Positions 54,516 to 64,000 of a stretch of 64,000 bases of DNA are shown piece by piece (the first letter of the stretch is position 1; every line of letters starts with the position of its first letter). This DNA is from Procambarus clarkii (Eukaryota; Arthropoda; Malacostraca; Decapoda; Cambaridae). The translations under genes were made by a program, and so were the position numbers. The notes beneath the pieces were generated by a model. It did no database searches. It was not told the origin of the DNA and saw only the letters and a program-made list of their open reading frames with translations. The stretch spans positions 23,217,753-23,281,752 of the forward strand of contig NC_091172.1 of assembly GCF_040958095.1 (NCBI RefSeq), given 5' to 3'.

Positions 54516-55384
54516 CATATACATGGTCGGTATCAACAGAGGATTGTTTAATCAGCGGAACAGCAGGAGGAGGTCGCCAGGGGGCTGATCGTCGCTGTTA
54601 TGACGACGGAACATGGGTACAATGGTACCTTAATACGGAACATAGATAAGACGAATATGAAATGTATGTTTGGGAAGGAAAGCGCTTGGAAGATGGATGA
54701 TTAATTTCTGATGAAAAGCCTGGGATAAATTGGGTTTATAGAGGAAGAGGCTTCACTCTTCAGTATGGGTAAAGTTGACCACTTTATCCATCCAAGGTGT
54801 TGCCTGCCTTGACCGTGGGTGTAGGACGGTGGTCAAGGCAGCTCAAGGTCAGGGGTCACACATAGACTGTCAGGTTATGTAAAGAGTGTTTCTCCCGAGA
54901 CGAGCAGCTGGGAGCAACAGAAGCGCTCGTCTTTACATGAATTAATATCATCGTAGTGTTTGTTGGTTTGTGAAATATATCCCAGATTTTCCCCGGGCGA
55001 GATTGCTACCTGTTGGTCGTTGAAATCACTCGCTCTCAACATTTTTCTTTAGCGAATTTTGTTTTCTTTCAGCCACTTTGAAGTTTAAAGGGTACAGAGG
55101 TTTAAAAGATACACTTGTCCCTTCACTTTCTAGTGTGTGGTTTTGATCAATATATTTCAGCCACGTTATTGTGACTCATCGTCTGCAAAACTAATAATTT
55201 TTGTAATTATCTTTCTAGAGAATGTAATTTAAGATTTTTAAATTGTTTTTCCACATGAAAGATTTATAATTCCTGGGAATAACTTTGCCATCCTTTTCTG
55301 AACAAGTTCAGATGAATGTGTGTCCATCCTATAGTATGGGCGACCACAACTGAAGTGCATAATCTAAGTGTTTAGATTACACCA
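54516..55384. other. Unassigned intergenic sequence
   Basis: No exon or recognised repeat. Confidence 0.45.
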
Positions 55385-55387
55385 CGG

Positions 55388-55653
55388 CAGTCTCCGTGGT
55401 GTAGTGGTAAGACACTCGCCTGGCGTTCCGCGAGCGCTATGTCATGGGTTCGTATCCTGGCCGGGGAAGATTTACTGGGCGCAATTCCTTAACTGTAGCC
55501 TCTGTTTAACGCAACAGTAAAATGTGTACTTGGATGAAAAAACGATTCTTCGCGGCAGGGGATCGTATTCCAGGGACCATAGGATTAAGGACCTGCCCGA
55601 AACGCTACGCGTACTAGTGCTGTACAAGAATGTAACAACTCTTGTATATATCT

Positions 55654-55697
<44 letters not shown>
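55388..55697 (+). mobile_element. tRNA-derived SINE, family B, complete with A40 tail
   Basis: Box A GTGGTGTAGTGGTAAGAC, box B GGGTTCGTATCC, a body matching 2098-2329, then about 40 A at 55656-55695. Confidence 0.9.
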
Positions 55698-55737
55698 GGA
55701 GCCTAACAAGGTAAGATAAAGCTGGAGAATAACAAAT

Positions 55738-55935
55738 GAACAAATCCCCAAGGGCCCGTGACGAGGATTCGAACCTACGCCCGAGAACATCCCAGACGCT
55801 GCTAAGTAAATTCAGTAGAATTTCTGGTTGTAATTCTTATACCCTGTCGTAGCTCAGTCGATTAAGGCAGCGTCTGGAATACTCTCGGACGTAGGTTCGA
55901 ATCCTCGTCACGGCCCTTGTGGCTTTGTTCATTTG
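55738..55935. mobile_element. Head-to-head pair of tRNA-like SINEs (family C)
   Basis: Minus copy at 55738-55802 (CGTGACGAGGATTCGAACCT ACG) and plus copy at 55845-55920 (GTAGCTCAGTCGATTAAGGC AGCG, then GTAGGTTCGAATCCTCGTCA CGG) are inverted copies around about 45 bases. Confidence 0.85.
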
Positions 55936-56044
55936 ATGCATCAAGCTATTGTGATTCCTGTGTGTACTGGAGAATAACATTAGGTATATTATGGCAAACG
56001 CTTCTGGAAATAAATTCCAGTATCCTATTTGCCCAGTTCTGAGG

Positions 56045-56848
56045 GAAGCATGAGGCCTGTACGTGTGCACACTCCTCATGCTTGCTCTGATGTACGTGTG
56101 CACACTCCTCATGCTTGCTCTGATGTACGTGTGCACACTCCTCATGCTTGCTCTGATGTACGTGTGCACACTCCTCATGCTTGCTCTGATGTACGTGTGC
56201 ACACTCATGCTTGCTCTGATGTACGTGTGCACAGGCTTCATGCTTGCTCTGATGTACGTGTGCACAGGCCTCATGCTTGCTCTGATGTACGTGTGCACAG
56301 GCTTCATGCTTGCTCTGATGTACGTGTGCACAGGCCTCATGCTTGCTCTGATGTACGTGTGCACAGGCCTCATGCTTGCTCTGATGTACGTGTGCACAGG
56401 CCTCATGCTTGCTCTGATGTACGTGTGCACAGGTTTCATGCTTGCTCTAATGTACGTGTGCACAGGCCTCATGCTTGCTCTGATGTACGTGTGCACAGGC
56501 CTCATGCTTGCTCTGATGTACGTGTGCACAGGCTTCATGCTTGCTCTGATGTACGTGTGCACAGGCCTCATGCTTGCTCTGATGTACGTGTGCACAGGCC
56601 TCATGCTTGCTCTGATGTACGTGTGCACAGGCCTCATGCTTGCTCTGATGTACGTGTGCACAGGCCTCATGCTTGCTCTGAAGTACGTGTGCACAGGCCT
56701 CATGCTTGCTCTGATGTACGTGTGCACAAGCCTCATGCTTGCTCTGATGTACGTGTGCACAGGCCTCATGCTTGCTCTGATGTACGTGTGCACAGGCCTC
56801 ATGCTTGCTCTGATGTACGTGTGCACAGGCCTCATGCTTGCTCTCGTC
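56045..56848. repeat. 33-bp minisatellite, about 24 copies
   Basis: GTACGTGTGCACAGGCCTCA TGCTTGCTCTGAT. Because 33 is a multiple of 3, several frames are open on both strands. Confidence 0.96.
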
Positions 56849-56899
56849 TCACTGGAATTTCCAGGTCCTGAGGCCTGCGCGTGCTGGAAGTCGGGTCAA

Positions 56900-57020
56900 T
56901 AGTTAGAAGAGGAGGGGGAGGGGGAGGGGGGAGGGGGAGGGGGGGAGGGGAAGGGGGAGGAGGAAAAGGATGGAGGAGTAAAAGGAAGAGAATAGGAAGA
57001 GAAGGAGCAGTAGGTGGACG
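56900..57020. repeat. GGGGGAGGA-rich purine tract
   Basis: Simple G/A repeats. Confidence 0.85.
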
Positions 57021-57059
57021 AGGAAGATCAGGAGGTTAGAAGGAGACTATCCTTGTATA

Positions 57060-57960
57060 CACCTTTGTAATTCTCTTCACTATCTTATATGTTGCGATCA
57101 TGTCCCCCCCGTTTCTCTCCCTCGCGTGATGTGAGAGCTTCCTTTAACCTATCATCTTAGTTTAGCCCTCTTAGCTCTGCCACTAATCTGGTTTTAAACC
57201 TTTGTATTTGTTTAGGTTTTTTGTTTTATTCTTCACAGGGATTCGAGGCTTGTGATGCATGTACCGGTAGTGGTGGAACACAGGTGTGTAGACTGTCTGG
57301 ACAGATGCCTCATGGTTTAAGGTCTCTAAACCACCTTCGTCAGGGTCCCGTACACTGCCCAAACTGTTCTGTTCATGTGTGCCTCTGGAGACAGTGTTAG
57401 AGTTATATCCACTCTCAAATACTTTTCCCTTTCAGACTTCTCTAGTTGCCTTCTCCTTATGGTGTAGATATCTTAAGTCTCTTCCTATCTTCATTACCTT
57501 ACACTTGTTGGGATCGAATTCTAGCAACCATTGGTTTGTCCACTCCTGGAATTTATCATGGTCATCCTGTAACTTTCTGCGGTTCTCGGTTTTTACATTT
57601 ATCATCAGCATATCATCATCGTCAGCAAACATTGACATGCACGAGTTCACTGCCTTAGGTAGACCACTCACATAAATTAGGAACAGTAGAGGGTCCTAGG
57701 ACTGACCCTTGGGGAACTCCACTTGCTACCTTCCTCCAACTCGAAAACTCATCGTGAAACCTCACTGTGCCACAGAGAAGCACAGAGTCTGTGCCGCTCT
57801 GTTCCCTGTCCTTCAGGTAGTCTCTTACCCCAGGTTAGTCTTTACAGGTGTACCAGCCTCCTTCTCCATCTTGTACACTATAACCTTTCATCAGCAACAG
57901 CATCAAAAGAATTTTGAGATCCCAGGAAAATACACTTCCCGTCCTTCTTGGTGTCTTATA
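57060..57960 (-). mobile_element. CR1-like LINE fragment, divergent
   Basis: SGLPKAVNSCMSMFADDDDM LM (RT catalytic region), then LQDDHDKFQEWTNQWLLEFD PNKCKVMKIG. Upstream pieces include a PQGSVL-like stretch near 57700 and downstream RGLNHEASVQT-like pieces. Many stops. Confidence 0.75.
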
Positions 57961-57961
57961 T

Positions 57962-58318
57962 TAGTACCCGGCTCCTGGCACCCGGCTCCCGGCACCCGGC
58001 ACCCGGCTCCTGGCACCCGGCTCCTGGCACCCGGCTCCTGGCACCCAGCACCTGGCACCCGGCTCCTGGCACCCGGCTCCTGGCACCCGGCTCCTGGCAC
58101 CCGGCTCCTGGCACCCGGCTCCCGGCTCCCGGCTCCTGGCACCCGGCTCCTGGCACCCAGCACCTGGCACCCGGCTCCTGGCACCCGGCTCCCGGCTCCC
58201 GGCTCCCGGCTCCTGGCACCCGGCTCCCGGCACCCAGCACCCGGCTCCTGGCACCCAGCACCTGGCACCCGGCACCGGCACCCGGCACCCAGCACCCGGC
58301 ACCCGACACCCGGCCAGG
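57962..58318. repeat. 13/14-bp minisatellite
   Basis: CACCCGGCTCCTGG units with CCCGGCTC, CCAGCAC and CCGGCAC variants, about 26 copies. Confidence 0.95.
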
Positions 58319-58434
58319 CAGCCCGATGACTCGCACACTGAGGCAAGTCACCTCCACTGACACACGGGGAACTCCCGCGCCTGCTGCTGCGCCTCCACAC
58401 CATCACACACGGCCCGTGACCACACCCTGCCTTC

Positions 58435-58605
58435 ACCCCTTGTGTCACACCCTGCCTCCACCCCTTGTGTCACACCCTGCCTCCACCCCGTGTGTCACAC
58501 CCTGCCTCCACCCCTTGTGTCACACCCTGCCTCCACCCCTTGTGTCACACCCTGCCTCCACCCCTTGTGTCACACCCTGCCTCCACCCCGTGTGTCACAC
58601 CCTCC
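58435..58605. repeat. 25-bp minisatellite
   Basis: Seven copies of CACACCCTGCCTCCACCCCT TGTGT. Confidence 0.95.
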
Positions 58606-58814
58606 TCACACCGAGCCCTCATTATCCCCATTCAGATGTCCACCTACCCACTCCTCCCATCTTCCTCCCTCCTTCCCCCATACCCTGCCTGTCCCCCCTT
58701 CCCTACCTCCCTCCCCCCCCTGCACCTGACCTCAGAGGCCCTGTTAACAATCTCTCAACTTGCCACACCCACAAACACCACTCCCCACACCAGAGGAATA
58801 CTAATCAAGAAGAT

Positions 58815-60011
58815 AAAGTGATGCTGGAGTTTAACTGAAGCAAGTGTAAAGTAATACAGATAGATGTAGGGAGCAGGAGGCCAGATACAGGTTTACATTT
58901 GGGAGAACGATCTGATATCACGCCCCCAGAAGCCCATATCAAAAAGATATCATCATCAGCATATGCGAGGCTGGCAAACATAATAACTGTCTTTAGAAAC
59001 TTGTGTAAGGACTCATTCAGAATCTTGTATACCACGTATGTCAGACCAATCCTGAAGCATGCAGTTTCAGCTTAGAATCCATATATAGTCTAGCACAAGA
59101 CTAAGTTGGAGAAGGTTCACAGGTATGCCACCAGTTTAGTACCCGAGCTGAGGGGTATGAGGTACGAGGAAACACTACGTGAACTAAACCTCACGTTCCT
59201 GGAAGAATTAAGAGTTAGGGGAAGACATAATCATCATTATTTATTATTAACGTATTTATTGACGAAATTTAATAACAATTTTACCTAATCTGAGGATTTG
59301 AATTAAATCCTATTAAAGTGAGGATAATGCTGGTATTGACTGTCACGCAGGACAGAGGGTCATACACAAGACAATAGGTCTAAACTGTAGGCTGAAACAC
59401 ATATATATCATGGTTACAATCAACTACACTAGACTGTATATACGTTTCAATGTATGAATATGTAAATACAACTTTCTATTGTGCACTGCCACACAAGGGC
59501 AGGGATGGGTTCATAAGAGACGCAGCTTAAAAATAATTTAAATAAAATTTTTCTTCATTCATTATAGTAGACAAGCAAATTTTGGATCAATTGTTAGGAT
59601 GTCGTCCAATATACAAGTTTCAATGAAATAATTACACAGTTGGTGGTACAATAGGCCAAGTGGTCTAAAAATCTTTCCACAAACAAAAATCTCAGAGGAA
59701 TTAATATGGTAACTAAAGACATTGTTTAACACGGGTGGTATAAGCACAATGGGTTTGGGTTACAAAGGTGAAACTGAATACCCTATCGAGCCACAGAGAC
59801 GTTAGAAAGAACGTTTTCAGTGTCAGAGTAGTTAACAAATGGAATGCATTAGGCAGTGTTGTGGAGGGAGACTCCACACACAGCTTCATATGTAGATACG
59901 ATGGAGCCCAGTAGGCTCAGGAATCTGTACACACTAGTTAATCGACGGTTGAGAGGCGGGACCAAAGAGCCGAGGCTCAATTTCTGCAAGCACCATCAGG
60001 TGAGTTAGGTG

Positions 60012-60013
<2 letters not shown>
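58815..60013 (+). mobile_element. CR1-like LINE 3' half, interrupted by LINE-R
   Basis: 58822-59228 encodes SKCKVIQIDVGSRRPDTGLH, PEAHIKKISSSAYARLANI, FRNLCKDSFRILYTTYVRPI and RELNLTFLEELRVRG. After the 59235-59750 insert it resumes with LSSHRDVRKNVFSV-like sequence, NKWNALGSVVEGDSTHSF and the 3' UTR to GGTGAGTTAGGTGAGCACAC. Confidence 0.85.
59235..59750 (-). mobile_element. LINE-R 3' end inserted in the CR1-like LINE
   Basis: Minus translation YHQLCNYFIETCILDDILTI DPKFACLL plus a 3' UTR matching 14050-14640 without the SINE. It splits the host LINE between RVRG and the segment encoding the TRG-HRWKLS counterpart. Confidence 0.8.

Positions 60014-60050
<37 letters not shown>
60014..60050. 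repeat. (CA)n at a LINE 3' tail
   Basis: About 18 CA units starting at the terminal GGTGAGCACACA. Confidence 0.95.
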
Positions 60051-60052
<2 letters not shown>

Positions 60053-60430
60053 GAGCTGCCCATAGGTGTGGAGGTGGTGGAGAGTGTCCTTGGCCCTCAG
60101 TGGGTCTGAGAGAGAGAGAGAGAGGTAGCGGGTGTGACTTTTTTGCTCTCTGCACGATGCTCTCAACTTCCTGTAATTCAACTTTTTGTTTTTTTAACAC
60201 TTCGCTAAAAAAAAGTAGCAGTCATCATATAATAAGTCAGATGTCATTATATCGCTGATATTTCCCAGCGCCTGAACCCGCCCGCCAGCGTGCGTCAAGG
60301 CCGACCAACAACGCGGAAGGGCGGCCTCCCAAACTTTCCAAACGCAGGGAGCAAAACTGCAGTTCAAAACCATTTGCTTCGCGTACATTTATCTTCATAA
60401 AAGATTAACTTTGAGGTTGATGCCAGCCTC
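60051..60430. other. Unassigned sequence
   Basis: No gene or repeat recognised apart from a short AGAGAG run near 60112. Confidence 0.4.
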
Positions 60431-60544
60431 ACCTGAGTGAAGAGAGGTCGCCTTAAGCGGCTGCTACACAAATACGATGCAGAAAAATGTCTATATAACG
60501 TAAGCTGTGTATTGGGACCGGGAATATCGCGAGGAATGACTCGG

Positions 60545-60779
60545 GACCCATTCCAGCTTGTTCGCATCTGTGTTGGTCACGTGGCTCCACCAAGTGAGGG
60601 GGTTCCGCGAAATATCTATGCCCAAGTTGACCAGCGAGCGCTGTCGGATCTTGGATAAATAATCTCACGACTACCACGTTGTACAGCCGTGTGGTCTAGT
60701 GGTTAAGGTACCAGGTACGCCAAGGTGCATAGTGCTCCTGGCTGTCTTGGTTTGAATCCTTCTGGGGTGTGGAGTTTTC

Positions 60780-60785
<6 letters not shown>
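60545..60785 (+). mobile_element. tRNA-like SINE family D with (TA)n tail
   Basis: Box A GTGTGGTCTAGTGGTTAAGG and box B TTGGTTTGAATCC, then TGGGGTGTGGAGTTTTCAAT and the TA array. The upstream part (GTTCGCATCTGTGTTGGTCA CGTGGCT) matches 52800-52830. Confidence 0.8.
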
Positions 60786-60868
<83 letters not shown>

Positions 60869-60878
60869 ATATATATAT
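60785..60878. repeat. (TA)n microsatellite
   Basis: About 45 TA units with one TT slip. Confidence 0.96.
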
Positions 60879-61484
60879 GCCTTCTAGTAGTAATGTAAAC
60901 ATTACGTGAGCTCACTTCCCTGAACTTCAGTTAACATCACCTGTTACGAAGAACAAACGAAATAGTTGTGGAGTGAGCCCACACCTGCCTGGGTTGTGAT
61001 CCTGGCGCCCTGCACGTGCTTAAACTCTTAAGTCCTCCCGCCAGCTTTCTGAGTGTATAAGAAATGTATAAAGGACTCAAAATGTCCCGATACCCTACTC
61101 TCAGACACGAATGCAGTGAGGGTGGTGGTTGGTGGGTGGTGGTGGGTGGGCAGCAGCTGGAGGGGGCGGTGGGTGGGTGGGTGAGAGAGCCAGGCGAGGG
61201 AGGTGATCAAGTACACGAATCTCACCTTGGGTCAAATGTAGGCGTTGGCAACGCTCTACAGCCAGGACCCCCACACGGCGTCTGCTCGCAGTCCGCCCTT
61301 ACGCCGCCCACAGTCACCCCCCCCCCCCCATACGCCACCCACAGTCCGCCTACACCGTCTATAGTCCTCGCATACTCCGCCCATAATCCTCCCATACGCT
61401 GCCCACAGTCCGCCCATATACAGCCCACAGACCGCCCATACGCCGCCCTCAGGTTACCTACAGATTCTTCCTTTAGCAAGATTA
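60879..61484. other. Unassigned, GTGG-rich and CCGCCCA-rich parts
   Basis: 61115-61190 is GGTGGGTGG-rich. 61290-61450 holds about seven loose copies of CGCCCACAGTCCGCCCATAC. Confidence 0.6.
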
Positions 61485-61485
61485 C

Positions 61486-61685
61486 CAGCGGTACTACAAG
61501 AGGCCTTCCTCAGCGTACCAACGGTACTACAAGAAGTTCCAGATGTTCCTTCCGGCGTCGTCCCGGTCAGCGCCGCCCCCACCCATACTGCAGCAACATG
61601 TAGCGGGGAGCAGGCGGTGGGTGGGAGGACACAGCAGGCGGTGGGTGGGAGGACACAGCAGCCAGCCCGCGGTCCCCGTGACCTG
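61486..61685 (+). CDS. Possible terminal exon with YQRYYK repeat
   Basis: After acceptor-like ATTCTTCCTTTAG the frame reads QDYQRYYKRPSSAYQRYYKK FQMFLPASSRSAPPPPILQQ HVAG, then a 21-base repeat and a TGA stop at 61682-61684. Unrecognised; frame choice rests on composition only. Confidence 0.15.
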
Positions 61686-61969
61686 AGGCCACCCACAAGC
61701 TGTCCTGCTGCAGGAGGCATAAGAGCTGTGGAGGCTGTGGTAGGGTTCCTGGAGGCAGGCTGTGGCACACATGACGGTCCTCCACCGCCAATAGTACTTG
61801 TGATGCTCTCCAACTCTGCAACTTGCAGAATTCGACGAAAAATCTTCTCCCAGAAGATGTAACTGGTTACTCCTTGCGTAATCCCACTGCCATCGGCGCC
61901 TCCTTCCTGCCAGACACGTTGCGTGCGCAAGCAAAGATTCACTATGATCCTGGAGGGACGGAATTATCA

Positions 61970-62130
61970 TGAGAAAGTACCAAGCCATTACGACTATATA
62001 GCACTTGGAAGGGGTCAGAATAAGGATTTTGGGATGGGACAGGGGAAAGGAATGGTGCCCAACCACTTGGACGGTCAGGGATTGAACGCCGACCTGCACG
62101 AAGGGCTACCGTCGGTCTACCGATCCTGGA
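61970..62130 (-). mobile_element. tRNA-derived SINE, family A
   Basis: Matches 10055-10225 (AAGCCATTACGACTATATAG CACTTGGAAGGGGTCAG and GATTGAACGCCGACC) in the same orientation. Confidence 0.87.
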
Positions 62131-62690
62131 GCTGACCTTGCCTCGATCTCCCCCTACGTTGTCGGGCAACAAAGCGACCTTCGGGTCAGTGAGGTGCGAC
62201 ACGGGACACCTTCCATCACATGACTCCTTGATTGGCAGAACCGTGTCACTAGCGGCCAGTCACCTGTCCATCCTTCATGCAGAGCATCTGAAGCCCTGCT
62301 TGTATTACTGGCCACCAAAATCTTGCTTCAGATGACGAATGAGGCAAGATTTTGATTTTTCAACATGGTGGGGGCGGCGGGCTGCCGCCATGTTGGACAG
62401 GTGTAGTTTATGGCGCACCTTCCTGGTGCGCCATTCGTCGTGTCTTCTCATTCACTGAGTCGCAGCCTCCCAACTCGTTAATTAATTTACAAAATTTATG
62501 TGAAGAAGTCTTACCGATTGTGTGCTGCTGCCCAAAATTTATAACACTGATCTACAATACAAGAAGCGACTGGCCAATCAAATCTAATGTGTAAGACACG
62601 AACACAAGATCTTTCCTGACAGTTGACGAGGTCGCTGGGAAGTCGAACTCGAGAATATCTGGTAATTGTCATACAGCCTCACTCCTGTGC
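62131..62690. other. Unassigned with two short hairpins
   Basis: AACATGG...CCATGTT around 62361-62395 and GGCGCACC...GGTGCGCC around 62411-62433. No gene recognised. Confidence 0.45.
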
Positions 62691-62696
62691 TAGTTA

Positions 62697-62775
62697 AGTC
62701 CACTACGGGCTCACCATAGCCCGTGCTACTTACAACCTTTTGTTCCGAGAAGCTGAATCTAAAACAACAACATGG
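62697..62775 (+). repeat. Dispersed repeat R3, copy 2
   Basis: TCCACTACGGGCTCACCATA GCCCGTGCTACTT to CTGAATCTAAAACAACAACA; inverse-oriented match to 22683-22775. Confidence 0.85.
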
Positions 62776-62864
62776 TAATTGTGGGAGAACTCTGAGAACT
62801 ATGACAGCGAGAGTCTGGCCTCGCCAGGTGACAGACTCCCCTTCCCGGAGCTGTCTTCACACAC

Positions 62865-63090
62865 GTTACCTGGTTGATACCTGGTTGATGGGGTTCTGGG
62901 AGTTCTTCTACTCCCCAAGCCCGGCCCGAGGCCAGGCTTGACTTGTGAGAGTTTGGTCCACCAGGCTGTTGCTTGGAGCGGCCCGCAGGCCCACATACCC
63001 ACCACAGCCCGGCTGATCCGGCACTCCTTGGAGGAAACAATCTAGTTTCCTCTTGAAGATGTCCACGGTTGTTCCTGTAATATTTCTCAT
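62865..63090 (-). mobile_element. LINE C-terminal fragment, family D
   Basis: NITGTTVDIFKRKLDCFLQG VPDQPGCGGYVGLRAAPSNS; matches 19200-19390 at high identity. Confidence 0.85.
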
Positions 63091-64000
63091 ATATATTATC
63101 TTTTAAACGTTATTATCTATTTCATCCCGAGGAAGAACTTTATTTTCAATTAGATCCATTTAGGATAGTACTAATTATAATTTATATTTATTATTTATAC
63201 AATAACTAGCATTTTATGCTATATACAATAATTATTTAATAAATGACGTGAATTTATCCTGCGTCGCAGGGACATTGTCTACAAGAATAAACGAACAATT
63301 ACCTATAACGCTTCGACTTAAGGTTATGATTTAATTAATTATTAATATTTAGTGAAAATAACACATCAACGGCAGACACATCTTATTGGTGTATGTACAA
63401 ATAAGTTTATGTAGATAATATTAATTATAAGTAGATGGGGAAGGTTGCCCCACTCGTCAATACATATGGCAGTAATATAACTGGCGGGTCTCCAGAAAGT
63501 AATTTTTAAGGTCTAATGATTTTTGGAAAGGTGGAGACGGGATAGGAACAGTTTACACCTTTGGACGAATTTTCTTTAACTGAAAAACACCCACAGCAGC
63601 AGCACCAAGACCACTGTACATGCTTGTAGCAGGCAAGAATATAATAATTTGCATAGTGGTCTGTCAATTGGCTTATGGTGTATCCCTATATACTTCAAGG
63701 TCATTAATGTATAATATGAACACTAGGCCCCAGCACAGAAGGCAAACCCTTGCAACTCTTCCCTACTAACATTCTGCATTATGGATATTCTCAAGTTTCT
63801 AATTTTAATTCAGTATCTGGCCTCAGATGTCATGTGTTTAAACCTTCCTGATAGATGATTATAATACCTTGAAACTGACGATACAAAATTCAATGGTGAT
63901 GCAAGAATATGATTACGCCATCGACCCGGTTAAAACATAAAGTCCTAACACAAAATATAAAGAGTTTCAGGCCCTTAAATAGATCATTATAACCTTAGTC
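63091..64000. other. AT-rich sequence, nothing recognised
   Basis: No exon, repeat family or RNA gene seen. Confidence 0.5.

Noticed and set aside
55388..55460. Functional tRNA gene
   Set aside because: The box A and B region continues into a SINE body with a poly(A) tail; a truncated copy is at 2098.
55837..56902. Minus ORF of 332 codons and plus ORFs of about 280
   Set aside because: A 33-bp array keeps several frames open on both strands; the MRPVHTYIRAS unit has no independent support.

Overview
This is a stretch of arthropod nuclear DNA, most likely from a decapod crustacean and possibly a freshwater crayfish. The evidence is intron-split genes with GT-AG junctions, dense CR1/L2/Jockey-type LINE remains, several tRNA-derived SINE families, TTAGGT-rich inverted-repeat elements, long (CA)n and (TA)n arrays and dozens of minisatellites. 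The species assignment is inference. No bacterial-type genes, CRISPR array, rRNA or functional tRNA gene was seen.

The one gene that can be assembled with confidence is an SLC17-family (major facilitator) organic anion/phosphate transporter on the minus strand. It has nine exons between 14035 and 123, every junction is GT-AG and in phase, and an AATAAA signal lies about 30 bases after the stop. The model encodes 1147 residues, about twice the family's usual length. Nearly all the excess lies between membrane segments 1 and 2: about 665 residues of Ser/Thr-rich, Ser/Glu-rich and almost pure Asp/Glu sequence. This giant polyacidic loop, with a missing arginine in membrane segment 1, is the best candidate for undescribed biology here.

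The SLC17 introns (372-11993) hold a partial copy of the end of exon 8, a promoter-like GC-rich island, a 390-bp foldback element, three tandem copies of one splice donor, LINE and SINE pieces and minisatellites. From 14 to 32 kb the window is retroelement debris: an RNase H-bearing LINE (14.05-16.46 kb) interrupted by a SINE with a visible target-site duplication and by a 600-bp minisatellite, then further LINE tails and satellites. From 31.8 to 37.8 kb there are several CR1-like LINE pieces, including one copy whose 3' half appears to have been flipped in place. From 38 to 45 kb there are very large minisatellites, one forming a Thr/Pro-rich mucin-like open frame. From 45.4 to 49.2 kb there is an inverted-repeat element and the longest LINE copy. 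From 49.7 to 53.9 kb there are three weakly supported exons of a possible second minus-strand gene, among satellites and (TA)n arrays. From 54 to 64 kb there are SINEs, nested LINEs and unannotated AT-rich DNA.

Copy numbers and fragment edges were read by eye and are approximate. Exon coordinates of the SLC17 gene were worked out base by base from the splice signals.
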